A stretch of DNA of 64,000 nt, taken from assembly GCA_947172415.1 (NCBI GenBank), contig OX359198.1, positions 4,867,401 through 4,931,400 of the forward strand, in the 5' to 3' direction. The position numbers were made by a program, and so were the translations under genes. This document shows positions 11,201 through 24,183 of this stretch, piece after piece. A model generated the notes under the pieces. The model was given only the letters and a program-made list of their open reading frames with translations. It had not been told where the DNA came from and made no database searches. Source of the stretch: Chondrosia reniformis. Lineage: Eukaryota; Porifera; Demospongiae; Chondrillida; Chondrillidae. Numbering within the stretch: the stretch's first letter is position 1; each line of letters opens with the position of its first letter.

Positions 11201-14200
11201 TTACCCCCCTCCCTGTGATCCCATCTGTGATATTACCCTGAAATGTTTTTTTTCCTTTTTTTTCTTTACTCCCAATTGTTCCTTTTCATGTTTTTTCCTC
11301 TTTTACAGATAGACCAAGCGGTTATATACCTACTCCGCCTCCTGGTGTGAAGCCACCGCCTGCAACTGTAACAACCAAGTCTATTGATACATCCTCCCTC
11401 CCACACCCAACCCCGCCCCCGTCTGTGCCATCTCAGACATCCACCTCCAAGATGCGTGCCACGGTAGATCCGGTTGTCACTCAAGGAGGAGCCAAGATCA
11501 CAGCCCGGCAGGGGGAATGTGGAAAGTGCGGACAACTTATTAGGTTTGTAGGCATGGTGTCAATTATACAGTACATTCTTGACAGTGTAATAAACCTGCA
11601 GAAGAATAAGTCAGTAGTTTTGCATCCATTTAGCTTCCATTTCAAGGTGCTTTGCGAAGGGTTTCTATGGCTGAACCAAATGGACACTGATAGCACCACC
11701 ATACATTGTCCCTAGTACTAGTCTAACCACTGAACATCCTTAGGTCATCCATAGTCTATTACTAGTCCATACATTGGTCATCCATAGTCTATTACTAGTC
11801 CATACATTGGTCATCCATAGTCTATTACTAGTCCATACATTGGTCATCCATAGTCTATTACTAGTCCATACATTGGTCATCCATAGTCTATTACTAGTCC
11901 ATACATTGGTCATCCATAGTCTATTACTAGTCCATACATTGGTCATCCATAGTCTATTACTAGTCCATACATTGATGATCTATTGACCATACTGGAGGTC
12001 TTCATTAGTGTATAATGCACTTGTGCTGGTGAAAGCTTCCAAGCTCATCTCGTGAAATCAGTAGAATATAATATTTCCTGAGGCTCAATACGTTAGGATA
12101 ATTATCATAAATACCACAACCTTCCCATATCATTTCATTTCACAGCAACAGATATACCTACGTACATATGTATATAAATAAATGTGTATAACATGCAAGT
12201 ATTAAAGCTTGCAATTGCTTGTTTTTTTTTTAATTATATTCATGACTTTTGCTGTTTTCCCATCCTTAACAAGGGGTGTAGGCTCATAATGGATATGACT
12301 CCTTTGTGACCTTAACTTGGGTAACTTCAATGTTATCATGTTTGCACTTTGTGGATAATACACATGTCTCCTAGTGTGCTCTTTGGCAGTACGCTTACCA
12401 GTCTCTTGGCCATCACTGTACTTCCTTACCTACCTGACTTGGAATGTGGTGTATGCCTGTGTTATGATTACCTCCTGTTATGATCTCCCACTAGGGGCCC
12501 CTTTGTGTCTGCTTTGGGCAAGTCATGGCACCCTGAGCACTTTACCTGTACAAAGTGCAAGAAGGCCCTTCAGAATCAGAGCTTTGTGGTGGAAGGAGAA
12601 GACATTTTCTGTGAACCGTGCTATGAGAAGAGTGTAGCTCCACAGTGTGAAAAGTGTAAAGCACCCATCACTGGGGTAAGTGAGGCCAGTATACTTGCTA
12701 CACACGTATATAGTGCTACCCACTTGGTAATACTCATTATATATGCATCCAAGTTTTAAAGGCAGTGTCTTGCAATTGAAGAACATGCAAATAAACAATG
12801 CATATTTTACTTACCGTGTGCGTGGAAATGTTCACGAGACGAAAGTTTTACAAATTTCGCAAATGACGTCACATTCATGAACATTTATTTCGCGAACATT
12901 TCCCACTCGCAAAGCCAAACGATGCCACCATTTCTTACACTTTCAACAACACAAACATTAATATTAATACATTGGTTATATACGTACGTATGTAACTGAT
13001 ATAAAAAATCAAGCACCCATTTGCGAAAATGAAAACGCTAGATTTTATTTCAACTGGCAATTTGCGAAAATTATGTCTCACGAACCTTTACACTCATAGG
13101 GGTATATACATTATAGGCATTGCCAAATCAGCACTTTTCAGGTATCTTGTATAAAGAACTGTCCACATGCATTAAGCTGATGTCACTAGATACACAACTC
13201 TCACTTTTATATTGTGTCTGCACAACTAATGTGCACTGGAGCGATTAATTAGATGAAAGACATTTCTTCTAACTGCACCAAACTATCTTTGAGATGGTTC
13301 ATCTTTAGTCTTTTGAGCATCTAGAAGAAGACCCCCAGCGTCAAAATGTCAAGAAACAAATTGCATCTCTAGACGCTCAGAAGACTAAAGGTGAACTGCC
13401 TCAAAGATGATGTTCACCCACTGATCTCTGCAGGCATATTACTCAGCTGCCAACAGATTCTGGCACCAGGAACACTTTACATGCAGCAAGTGCAGAAAAC
13501 AGATTGGTCCACAGGAGGGGTTCAATTTTGAACAAGGCCAGCTGTATTGCGTGGGTTAGTTTTAAAATTGCACACCTGGTAACTGATATGCTGTATTTGT
13601 CTGAATAAATGAGACTGGGCTACTAATTCTAGTCAATTTTAACTTGCACACCAGTTAACTGGTATAATTACAGGACGTTCCCCTATTGACTTTTGGAGAC
13701 TGTAAAAATACCAATTCTGATTGGATTGGGTGGATCCTTACCAACCTCAAGAGGTTAATTAAGTACAGTTAAAGGCTGACACATTGTTACTGGTGTGTGT
13801 TTGTGTGTTTGTGTGTTTGTGTGTTTGTGTGTTTCATTCTGCAGCATGTACTGTCTCTTGTGTACTTTATAGGATGCTTCAATGATAACTTTGGACAGAT
13901 GTGTGCTGGTTGTAAACAAATGATTTCTGCAACTGATTTGTGGGTTGAAGCTCAAGGGCAGAATTACCACCCAGGGTGCTTCAGGTGTGAGGTAAGACAG
14001 CGTAAGAGTATCGTACGTAGGTGTGATTGTTGAGAGTAGAAACAAAGAAGAGCATTAAGCATTGTGCTCAATCAACTCAAACGAGCTGTGTATTAATTAA
14101 TAGCTTCTGTCAAAATTGATACTACTAAAAATCAAAATAAGCAGGTTTAGCAATCATTTTATGCAGAATGTTTCAAAATTATTAGGTGGCCATTTCTCAA

Positions 14201-17200
14201 AAAAAAAAACAAATGTCCATAATCTTTCATTTGTATACTCTGGACTGTCACTTGCAAATATATGTACAGTAAATACTGGTAAAGGTAACAGGATTCCCAA
14301 GATGAGCATTTCAGGTGGAATTAGTGTCATTCATGTTCATCTTGATGACTGTTGTTCTTATAGATCGTGAAGTCACAGATGGAGTTACGTCCTTCTGGAA
14401 ATAGTCTTATATACGTAATTAAGCTTGCTTTTTGAACTTTGACCTGGAGTGCTTATTTCTTGTTTAGTACAGCCATTCAGGCGATTGTTTTCTTTAGTCA
14501 AAATGTATGTTTGTGTTGGGCATGCAAGCCACACTGATGTTCTTTTCATGCAGAACTGTTGTCTGTTTTCTACCCACTCAACGACAAGCCACTTTGATAC
14601 ATACTATGAATACTTACTTCTTTATGTCTTGTCTTCTGTAAAAACAGTGTGCCCACATAAGGAATTTTATCTCCATGTTTTACCAACTGATAGGAAATTA
14701 CCTTTAAAGAGATCCGTACTGTCCCTATACCTTACATAAACTGCAAACTCTGGAGGAAAGTATGGTTTATAATTGTGTATAGCAGTCGCAGTGCAAAGGG
14801 GTAACATTGTGGCAGTGTTTGGCACAGCCGAGGGTGGTTACCTCAGTTTGTCTGACAATATTGGACATATTGTTTTGGTAGATTTAGTTGTTTCTGTAGT
14901 ATTTTACATTGTTAGTTTAATTTATTATTGGATTTTAACATTAGAAACATTGACCATTAGAAACTGTTTGTTTACTTCTTTTTCATTAGTATTTTAATCT
15001 TCGTATATACAAATATTGTGTATATATACATGTGCCAAAAACTTTGTTTTCATAAAGGACCAATAAAAGTGGCATTATCCAGCCAGTCAGTCTTCTTACT
15101 TGCAGCATTTTAACTGGCTGCACTAAAGTGACTAGTTGCATTTCTTTTTAAGTAGTGATGCCTATGTAATTATATATAGGCTTTGATGTGTACTTGGACA
15201 AAGGAATGGAAATGTATATATAGACAGGTTTTGTGTACCTATCTAATAATATAGTCAATTAGCCCACAGACTTGTGACTCCGTTCCTCTTTGTGGTAAAC
15301 TTAAATTGGTTTCTAACAATCACCTAATGTAATGCGCACTAGAGTTACATCTTCAAGTTTTAATTTCAATGACCGGCTCCGCTGAGTCTGCCTTCCTACA
15401 GAAGCTCCAACCATTTGTCTTTTCACTCTGCCATTAATGAAAGCTGAATTTAATAGGGTCTTGTAATTTCAGCTTCAATATTTAATTCATATTGACCATT
15501 TATTAGATATTTCCTTGCAGTATATGTACACAGATGTGCTTGAAAGGTAGGATTTGGGCTATTGTTTATGTAAAAGTGTAATTCAAGGTTTTCTTATGGT
15601 TATGTGAATGTTATGATTTCAATTTAGTAATTAATTAATGGTCAAAGTGGTGGGTCTGGAGACTTAGGCATGTCCATTCTTGTTGTCACAAGGAAGGCAG
15701 TTTGGTCAGGGTGTCATTGTCTTTTTAGGTCATTGTGTCCTATAGCATCTATATATCAATAACCATTGTATTCAAATTGCAATGATAAGGACTACATAGC
15801 CTACTGGTCTGGTGATTTAGTCCGACAATAGTGATATTTCAGGTTGATTTGATATGATTTAACTTTAAGTTGAAATGATTAATTTTGTAATAGAAACTGG
15901 ACAAAGAGATCAATAGTAAAGTGATGAAAATACGTGCAAAGAAATTGAAAGAACATTGATGAAAGTGTACTGAATAACTAGCCTCTTTATACTACCACAC
16001 TTGTATATTCTACATTTCTATATGTATACGTACTTACATAGGTATATGCGTATGCAAGTGAATCTTAGTTTGTAATTTTATATATATACATATGTATAGT
16101 ATGAACATATATTGGTTCTATTTTATATATATACATATGTATAGTATGTATATATATTGGTTCTATTTTATATATATACATATGTATAGTATGTATATAT
16201 ATTGGTTCTATTTTATATGTATGTATGTGTATGGCTGGTGAAGAATTGGTTCCATGAATATTCACAGTGACTTTCAAACTGTAAGAGCCATAGACTCCAA
16301 CTTTGAGAAGATCAGAATTTTTATGTTGGTGGGATCAATATAAGTTTGTGTTTTCCTAATAAACACAATTTAGTGCTGAAGGCATCGTGTGGTGTTGCTT
16401 AAGTGGCTGTAATGACACACATTACTGTAATAAGACTGTGAAAATTGAATGAAGTTTTATCTTTGTTGTTGAAGATTAAATTATGAACTTAGTTGCTTCC
16501 TCTGATTGGGTGAATACAGACCTTCTTAAAGTTCTTATAATGTTCTTAACTCTGATGCATCAAAGATATTAGCTCCTACCCCAATATAGTGACTTTAGAC
16601 ATGTATAGAAAATTTTGTAGTTCATTTAAGAGCATCTTCTAAAACTCTGTATATTAGGCCAGCCAAGCAATAACTTGTAGACTTTTCAAATATAATGGTT
16701 ATTCTTGAACAAACTACAATTTCTAAGAAATGGACAGTTCTAGCTGTTGTTAAGAGGAATGATAACACAAGACTACAGAAAAGACTGTATCTACCATTTC
16801 TATGCATTTTGTTTGTTAAGTAATCAGATAAAATACAAGTACTCGTTTGGAAGTTCCACGCTTGTTATTTAGCTCCCACTATTTACAGTCACCGCCCCCT
16901 AGTAGGTATGTTTTATAGTGGCACTTTTCTACTACATGAATGGCACCTCTGAAGTCTATCAGGCGGGCTAACTTGTTGCCATGGTGACATATTGACTGTC
17001 AATGCTATTTATTATCACTCTGTCATAATAGCATTAAAGTATAGTGTCAGACTTGCTGACTAGTAATTATCTATACAGAACTTTAGCAAAATACAAAATT
17101 GACATTTACAATACTACAAAGAGGTGCTAGTGTTCATTCCTTACTTCTTCATTTGCTATCCAACAGTTGGTATTTCTTGCACATGAATAATCTAATTTTT

Positions 17201-20200
17201 CTTACATGCTATACTTTAGAGTAAAAGGCCTATAGGGAACTAAACATAGTGAGAGCTTGGGGTGAGGATACAGGTGGTTTACAAGATGCATATCAGTATA
17301 AGTATGTTTTCTTCTGATAACTTTACAAATCCTTTAGATGAAGTTCGTATCATATTTAAACATAAAGTTTGTTCCTCGGCAACCCAATGCTTTGCTACAG
17401 CAATTTTGGTAATTTTTGGCATATCTAAAATATACAGGTAATTAAATTACAATTGCTCCGTTAAAGGTAGTGTCAGACTTGTTGACTAGTAATTATCTAT
17501 ACAGAATGTTAACAAAATACAATATCGTCATTTACAATACTACATAGAGCTGCTAGCATTCATTTCTTACTTCCTATGTGTACTAGAGCTGGTACTGCTT
17601 TCTAATTTGATTGCTCCCCATCAACTCTGATATTTCCTTCATTCCAGTTTCCTCTGATATGTGAAGTTTTTTGTTCTATTCCTAATGTATATGTACGTAT
17701 TATTCAGTTTGTGGATAATTGCTTTACCAGTTGCAACAGTAATTAAACGATTTAATCATTGTAGAAGGGCTGCTTGTTGACTTGAAAATATTGCCTTTAA
17801 ATTAGTAATTTGCGACCGTATAGCAAAAATTCAATGTGAGAGTAACAGATTTATGGTATAAGTAAACCATTGTGGTTAAAAGAATGTGAGATGAAGCTGA
17901 AGGTGTATACACTGGTATACAGAATTACCAAGGTGTCAAATCAACGCACATCAGAAGATTGCAGATGTGGGCAAAGCTCACAATCTCACATTCTTTAGAC
18001 ACATGCATTCAATTCCCAATATATATAGATAATGTGTATACTTATGTGTGTCTCTATTTATTTAGCTTATTCTTTTACATAAATATGTATATATTATATA
18101 CGTAACAATTACATAAATTCTACTATACGTATGTTTCACAATGATAGGTAAGATATTGGAGAATTTAGTTGATTAAATTCTCTGCTGTATGCTCTTACTA
18201 AAGATACTGTGGTTTTATAACCATATTATCTTGAAATGGTCCCCACACTAAAAATCGTAACAACTTATTTAATCCCCGTCCTTGATTACCACTTTAAGCG
18301 AAGTGTTCCAAAAGTGTCTGAAACGAGGGTAGAGGTGGCAACAGTTATAGCCTTAAGAACATCCAGGACTGGAATAATGATCAACAAGAACTTTGAGGAG
18401 TCCTTTGGAAACTTGAAGGAAGAATAGATAATAGCAATGGCACGGCTGAAGGATATAAACCCCGCCCTCAAATAACCCCATCCTTAAATAAACCCCACCC
18501 TCAATTTCAATTTGGTTAGACCAGCATAGAGTATTCAAGGGCGGGGTTATTTGAGGGCGGGGTTTGTTTGTTAATAATTACCCACGGGTATTATGCAAAT
18601 GTAGTACTTAAAACTGGCCAGTAGTAGCAGTTGCTTATGTAGGATTTTTAGTTACGTAATGATATATTGTGAACACTTACAAAGAGAAACACAATATGGT
18701 TGAAATGTTTGTAGACTGTGATCTGTTTGAAGACTAAGTTGTAATGAATACGCTGAACTACATAGTGTAAGGAGGTTCCACTACAATTGAGAGAATAGAG
18801 AGGGTAGTTGATATGAAAGCATTAATGTGTTAATATAAACTTTCTCATGAATGATAACTTCCAAATTCTCAATTTGATTTAAGTGTTATCACTTTATGGA
18901 TTTACAATGAAACAATGATTTATGGAGTACTATGAAAATCTACAGTACTGTGATCAACTTCACTTATTTTACATGAGTGAACTGATTTTATTTTTATATT
19001 ACGTACATATGTGGAATAAGGAAATATTGAGCGTAATCAGAGCTACTATAACTCTCATTAATATCCAAGATGTTTCAATCTGAAGATCTTTCTCAACTGA
19101 TACAAAAAGCTAACATATTAATATTATCTATGGAATATCTTCTTTAATTGTCTTTATATAGTATATTGTCAATTGAAGCTATAACTATTGACTGTTTACA
19201 TTTCTTGGTTTTATGGGTTTTGAAATAAATATTTACTTCATAGTCAGTAAGATGGATACTGCATCCTTATGACGTTCTCTAGACATAAAAACTATAGATT
19301 ATGGTCTGAAATAGTAGTTAGTTCAAATGATAAAGATGTCTTGTAAATATTCGCTACTTCCCATTCTGGACTCTTTGGTCATGTGTGATATCCACAAATG
19401 GTAAGGATTCATTTTTGTTACACCGTTATCTACCCTTTAAGTGTATTATTATATTATATTGGCTACAGTCTTGAATATTTGGCTAAGTGAGACACTTTTA
19501 TACGGTAAAAGTTCCAGGGAAGCGTCAAGTATTCATGACTGTAGTTTTTGTTTGTAATTCAATTTTAGTTATTCATAGTGGCTACTTCCAGAGAGTCCAG
19601 CTTTGGAATGTAGTTAGAGAAAACTGGCTGTTTCTGCTAATACAATATACTTAAAGGATAAATAACTGCGTAACAAAAATGAATCCTTGCCATTTGTGAA
19701 TATCGCACATGACCAAAGTAAAGATAATATATTGTTTGCATTTTGGAGCCGACCTCCCACATTAAACTACCTTATTAGAGCCTCTAACAGTGACTCTGTA
19801 CTCCTGTAATAGTCTGGTTAATTTTCCACTTCATGGATGGCTGAAATTTGAGTACAACAGAATTGCCACAAACCTTAGTGTCTACAGTGGCATCAGCATT
19901 GACTACCTACGTACCTACTTAGTGGGTCTTTTTTAATAAAATTTGCTGTTTTACAGTTCTGGTATAGGCATTCTGTATTATTATCTACCATAATGTATTC
20001 ACCTGTATTGTACAATATTTAATCATCTAACTAAAGTAGGTTTCACATGTAAAGTCCATGCTTAAGTAAGAAAATGAATTGTTCAAAGTTGTAGCTCCTT
20101 TGTAGGGCAAACTTCACAGATTCCAAACTTCTATACCAAAGTATGTAATTATAATAACTCTGCTACAATTTTATGGCTTGTAATTTAAAATTGTGATTAC

Positions 20201-23133
20201 TCAGTTTGAAAATGGCAAGGCTGCAAGTTGCTAGAAAATGGTATATCTTATTCCCCCTTCGTGTCAGTGACCTTTTGTTTGGAGACACTCGGGCAGTTCT
20301 CAATTAATTGGGTATTTAAAGGCATGCAGGAGCACAAGGGAGGACTATTACTTAATTACTACCTGCAGACAGGTCTTTAATAGACTTACATATTGTGTCA
20401 TAATTGTTAATTAGTATTGACACTTCCATTCAAACTTGGTTGTAGGAAAGTATTTCTTACGATATGTCATATGTATATAAGAAATGTATCCTTACAATTT
20501 GGTGCTCACTGGAGCAAATTGTTCTACATGTGTGTATATGTTTAAATAGACAATACTTATTACGTACCTAATTAAGCAACTTCTATATATCATTCAAATC
20601 ACCTTCATGGAAATTGTTGGTAAACATTGTCTTGGTAACTTATTTCTCTAAAAGGAAGGAAAAGACGGTAAATGCACAATTATAGGATTTAGTAGCAGTT
20701 AACAGTTAATACTTCAATCATTATAAATCAATATAAAGTAATTTAACACACACATGGTTAGTGTGTACCTTTGTGTGTGTCCATAGAAACATAATCTAAC
20801 TGCTACCTTTGAGTAAACACTTTGAAAGTGGCTGAAGATTCATCTTTTAGCACAATATATTAGATTATTTGTGGTCCTGTACAGAGTTGTCGGCACCCAT
20901 CATTTTCATTACCCTTTCTCGAGTACTAGGTACGAATCTAATATAGCATTATGTAATGATGAAGTAAGCATCTATTTAGGGAGAAAGTTGCTGTTGATGG
21001 TGCCATTTTGGCTATTGGAAGTACTTTAAAATGAATTATAATGTAATAGATTTTTGTCTGGAAGTGTGGAATTGATTCAGTATAAATGCTCCTTTAAACT
21101 CCTCTCATCATGATGTCATAGGTAGGTAGGTAAGGAGAACGCATAGAGGAGACCTCTGTGCCTCCAGGTCTGATTGGTGATGATGGCATCTAGTCAGCCA
21201 TGTTGACTGAGTACCCTTTTATAATCTGATATAAGGAGACAGTCAGTCTGATTTGTCCACATCCCTGACCAACAGTTTACATAAGTCTGCTCAGTTGTGA
21301 ATATTTCAATTTGAAGTAGTTATAGGACCAGCAAAATGTAGATATTTAGCTTTGTTATTTTTAGATACGCATAACAAACCTATGCCTTAGATATAGGTAC
21401 ATAACATACGTATGGCAAAAGAAAAGTATTCATAAACAAAACCTTTCACAAACTTCTCATAGCCTATTTACAGTAACTTCATTTGACTTTAAGGTTGACT
21501 AATAAATAGTACACAAAAGTATGTATCATACAAGCTGATGCTTTCATTTGATGTCGAGTGCAAGCATGACTTCGCGCCATAGGACACTGCCATGTTTGAT
21601 ACTAAACGTCTACACATCTGTTTTATAGGATAGGTGTGCTATTTCCTAATTCTATCCCATATTTATATTATATGGTGAAGATGTAAGTCAAAGTTTCTCC
21701 ATAATCTACTAGGAAATTATTTCTTCAGTTTCAGCAGAAGTATTTTTAGCCAACTTACCATATATGGGAATGTCTGTAATATAAATTGTTCTTTGAAGAG
21801 GTAACTTTGAAGTATCAGTGATTATTGTAAATAGAAGAATTCTCAGCATATTTGTGATTCCATTTGTTTTTATTGCTCAATGGCTCAAACATTGTTTATT
21901 AAAAGTACATGCACACACACACACACACACACACACTTTCTAATCAGCCAAATGTTTTTAAATGTTGAGTTTAAAAGAAGATCCAACAGGATTATTGTTT
22001 TCACTGCAGCTATATACGTAGGTATACGTAGATACCAAATTGTGAATTTGAATACTAATTTCACCATTAATAAAGTTTGCAATTGTGTGCTAGTTTTAAT
22101 TCCACAATTTCATGGAAATTACAATTGTTGGCACCTTAAACTTTTAGTACATATTCTAAACACTAAAGTAATTGTTCTAGGTATAGCGTATAATGTACTT
22201 TTTGGTGTTTAAAGTTGTGATATCCACACCTACAATAGCCATTTTCACCCCTACCTCAAATTTTATTGCTTTTAGTATGCAGAGCATAGTTTTTCAAAGC
22301 ATCTACGTAAGCCCTTTAACAAACACTAACTCCCTCATGGTAGGGAGTAATCCCTTATCTCATTACGTGAAGGAACTTGTAAAAGCTATTTTAAAAAGAA
22401 ATTACTGTCTATTTTATAACTGGAAATGTGGTAATAAGAGGACAATGTGCTCAACATTTGGCAGCTACAGTTACCGTGAAAAAACTTACACCACAGTTGC
22501 AATGTACCTTATAAATAATATAGCTGGTTGGTTATCAATGCCTTCCAATGTTCAAAATTAGAAAAGGGTGTAAAGTTAATTTTTCGCTATTTATTATACA
22601 TAGTAGTGTAAATACATAACTGGTTTACTTATGTTTATAAAATTGTTTGTTGGTTAATGACTTTTGTATCAAAATCTTAAAAAGGGAATTTTGCACAGCT
22701 TAAATAGGAAGAATAGTTGATATGGAACTGTATTCTCATCAAAAGCTCTATTGGTTTCCCCTAGGTATTAGGTCTAGGTGAACAAAAGTATGTACGTATA
22801 AGGGGATGGCTTATTTAAAATGAATGATCTAAATATTTTCCTGATTGACATCAATATATGACCAAGTACTTTTAACCTCATAATTGATGTTAACCACACC
22901 CTTAGGAAAAAGGTGTTTTTAAGATTTTGATACAAAAGTCATTATTTATTTGAATTTACTTGAAAAATGGAAGATTACTGTTTGAAACTGTATAGCCATC
23001 TTATGCTGACTGTTTACAAGTGATTTTATTTTCTGTTCCATTTGTTCAGGGCTGTGGAACTTCCCTTGAAGGAGGTACCTTCTTTATGAAACTTGGGCGG
23101 CGTTACTGTAAAAGCTGCCATCGCACCCACTGA
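5296..23133 (+). CDS. PDZ and triple-LIM scaffold protein, Enigma/PDLIM/ZASP class (ten exons, 5' end missing)
   Basis: Exons: 5296-5447, 6460-6619, 6688-6737, 8478-8591, 9415-9554, 11309-11543, 12495-12675, 13434-13554, 13873-13991, 23050-23133. All are GT-AG, all phases agree, and they sum to 1356 nt, ending in TGA. The first exon encodes the C-terminal half of a PDZ domain (VTPGSKASFAGVKNNDCILS.. HMEARNHISAAK). Exons 2-6 form a proline-rich linker (RPRPPPPPTN; TPPTPPSSYEPP). Three LIM domains follow: GKCGQLI..WHPEHFTCTKC..CEPC; CEKCKAPITG..FWHQEHFTCSKC..GCF; CAGCK..YHPGCFRCEGC..CKSCH. One PDZ plus three LIMs is the Enigma layout; such proteins dock on alpha-actinin/actin and recruit kinases. 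The N-terminal PDZ exon was not found. The last intron (9 kb) is unusually long. Confidence 0.9.
5545..5870. mobile_element. MITE, pogo/Tigger-like, about 326 bp
   Basis: It begins TACAGTAGAACCCAGTATATCC and ends in the inverted form CCGGACATGAGGGGCTCTACTGTA, flanked by TA. There is no coding capacity. It sits in the first visible intron of the PDZ-LIM gene. A related fragment (CCTGGTCCCAAGGTGCCCGG) lies at about 37.70 kb. Confidence 0.6.
6836..7765. repeat. 27-bp minisatellite, over 30 copies
   Basis: The unit TTACCTTAGCCTAGTATATT followed by CCTTAAG is repeated head-to-tail across about 900 bp, with CC/CA and C/G variants (attcctt or attcatt; tacctt or tacgtt). Units at the edges are more diverged. 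It occupies the intron between the exons ending at 6737 and starting at 8478. Confidence 0.95.
8192..8400 (-). repeat. Dispersed ~200-bp repeat, minus orientation
   Basis: Copy of a family recognisable by GAGCTTTGGATGAAGATACA, a pyrimidine stretch, CTGGGCCAGACAGCTGTTTC, and CCTGGGAATCTTTATCTT. No coding potential and no clear TIR are visible. This copy faces the one at 8670-8895 across the exon at 8478-8591. Confidence 0.75.
8670..8895 (+). repeat. Dispersed ~200-bp repeat, plus orientation
   Basis: Same family as 8192-8400, in opposite orientation. It starts CCATTTTCCTACATGCT and runs through GAGCTTTGGATGAAGATACA to CTTGATCTTCTGTGAATCCT. It lies directly after the donor of the 8478-8591 exon. 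Confidence 0.75.
10056..10312. mobile_element. MITE with TA target-site duplication, about 255 bp
   Basis: The left end TATACTGTAAATCCCTTTAT is mirrored by AAGGGATTTACAGTATA at the right end (10296-10312), with internal repeats of TTAGCG/CGCTAA. TA flanks and outward TIRs suggest a Tc1/mariner-type passenger. Non-coding, intronic. Confidence 0.6.
11740..11972. repeat. 33-bp tandem repeat, about seven copies
   Basis: The unit CATCCATAGTCTATTACTAG followed by TCCATACATTGGT is repeated almost perfectly. As 33 is a multiple of three, frames on both strands appear as long periodic peptides; these are not genes. It lies in the intron after the 11309-11543 exon. Confidence 0.95.
12811..13112. mobile_element. 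MITE-like element with imperfect terminal inverted repeats
   Basis: The left end (ACCGTGTGCGTGGAAATGTT then CACGAGAC) and the inverted right end (GTCTCACGAACCTTTACACT then CATAGGGGT) match imperfectly over about 28 bases. The interior is rich in TTCGCGAA/TTTGCGAAA motifs. Non-coding, in a LIM-gene intron. Confidence 0.5.
13286..13412. repeat. Short inverted-repeat element with hammerhead-like remnant
   Basis: ATCTTTGAGATGGTTCATCT at the left is mirrored by GGTGAACTGCCTCAAAGATG at the right, giving arms of about 45 bases. Between them lies AGAAGAAGACCCCCAGCGTC then AAAATGTC, resembling a decayed hammerhead-like core. It ends about 20 bases before the acceptor of the 13434 exon. Confidence 0.45.
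17030..17570. repeat. Pair of ~110-bp direct repeats
   Basis: About 17038-17150 and 17464-17575 share GTGTCAGACTTG.TGACTAGT, AATTATCTATACAGAA and CATTTACAATACTACA with scattered differences. Copies are about 425 bp apart with no coding sequence between. They could be remnants of a duplicated segment or the two ends of a small decayed element. Confidence 0.6.
18457..18565. repeat. Perfect 23-bp inverted repeat with C/G-rich arms
   Basis: AAACCCCGCCCTCAAATAAC followed by CCC (18457-18479) is exactly mirrored at 18543-18565, separated by 63 bases that contain further AAACCCCACCCTC-like copies. GC-rich arms in AT-rich DNA give a stable hairpin. Probably a MITE end or fold-back element. Confidence 0.8.
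19368..19725. repeat. Fold-back element with ~75-bp imperfect inverted arms
   Basis: The left arm (CTTTGGTCATGTGTGATATC, CACAAATGGTAAGGATTCAT..) is mirrored near 19650-19725 (GAATCCTTGCCATTTGTG, GATATCGCACATGACCAAAG) with a few mismatches. There is no reading frame between the arms. Confidence 0.7.
22657..22942. mobile_element. MITE with 27-bp perfect terminal inverted repeats
   Basis: ATGACTTTTGTATCAAAATC followed by TTAAAAA (22657-22683) is exactly mirrored at 22916-22942, with TA on both flanks. The 286-bp element is non-coding; its centre contains a diverged fragment of the dispersed ~200-bp repeat (CTCATCAAAAGCTCT). It sits about 100 bp before the last PDZ-LIM exon. Confidence 0.8.
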
Positions 23134-23649
23134 AATGAAGATGCAAAAGGGGGCAAAGTGTTCTAAAGCCTTTTTGCACATTCAAATTTGTATTGTAGGG
23201 TTAGCCAATTGTAGTTTATTGGAGAATGATACGACATGTAGCATAACCTAGTAGATTTTCCTTTTGAATGTAATTTTCCAAATTTGTTGATCAAAGAAAC
23301 AAATTAAAGGATATACGTATCTATATGTATCTTAACGATTTGGTAATATTAATCAATTGCAAACTTTGTGACAGTGGAAATATGCTCATCTATATATTAT
23401 TGTGAATAATGAGGCATGTAATGTTTAATCAATTAAATTTACTATGGCAGGTGCCCAATGATTCTGAAAGATTAGAAAAAGCTGAATGTTTCTATGTATG
23501 TACGTACGTATTATATCTGAATAATCAATATATATACGCCATGCATTTCTCTTGCATTCTCTTATACGCATAATGGGGGGCACTATGGCTATTGAAATCA
23601 TAATTTTGAGTGTTGGCAATCATTTTGATCTGTAAGTGGTGCCCCTTGT

Positions 23650-23822
23650 GTTCAATAAACTGGAGGGACACATGCTATATATAGGGAAGTGAGAGAGAAG
23701 TGGATGAGGATATAAGAGGTTTCTCCTTTTGCTCTTCTTCTTCTCCACCGGGCCAGATGTCAGCTGTTTCTGGGAACGATCTTGGGAATCTTTATCTTCT
23801 GTGAGTCCTTGCACATGTAAAT
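23650..23822 (+). repeat. Dispersed ~200-bp repeat copy
   Basis: AAGTGGATGAGGATATAAGA, a pyrimidine tract, CCACCGGGCCAGATGTCAGC, and CTTGGGAATCTTTATCTTCT match the family at 8.7 kb. Confidence 0.6.
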
Positions 23823-24183
23823 ACATTAATATCTAAATATTTTTTACTCTAGATGATATCTATATTGCATATAATAAAAATGACACATGCATACAGGGAA
23901 TTCGGATTCGATATATATATAGGCCCAGCAAGCCCGGGCAATGGATCACTACGTACGCTACAGTTTTGTTATAATAACTTATTGTATATACACGTAAAAT
24001 TTTTATTACAATTATAAATTTACGTACAATAGCTATAGGTTTTTATATATAAGTTGTACAATGGAGGAGGTCTCTTATTAGATCCTCAATATGGAATACA
24101 CGTAATTTCGATTTAGTGATGCCTTCTTCAGCAACTGCAACATACACTCGGTCTAGATTATTATACAATAGACTTTCTAGTGG

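Larger units (their letters stand above)
13992..23049. other. Nine-kilobase last intron of the PDZ-LIM gene
   Basis: I see no convincing coding exon inside. It holds an AT-rich triplicated block at about 16075-16220 (TTTTATATATATACATATGT units), a direct repeat pair, a 23-bp perfect inverted repeat, a ~75-bp imperfect palindrome, a (CA)n run at about 21911-21935 and a 27-bp TIR element (listed separately). Frames in this stretch are short and low-complexity. Confidence 0.6.

Noticed and set aside
11740..11986. Long periodic frames on both strands (WMTNVWTSNRL and HSLLLVHTLVI repeats)
   Set aside because: Pure product of the 33-bp tandem repeat, a multiple of three; no start context, homology or splice partner.
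14449..14997. Two plus-strand frames of 96 and 74 codons after the fourth-last LIM exon
   Set aside because: Hydrophobic, low-complexity translations without a recognised motif; located in a repeat-rich intron.
17030..17575. LTR retrotransposon suggested by the ~110-bp direct repeats
   Set aside because: No TG..CA ends, primer-binding site or coding sequence between the repeats; kept only as a direct repeat pair.
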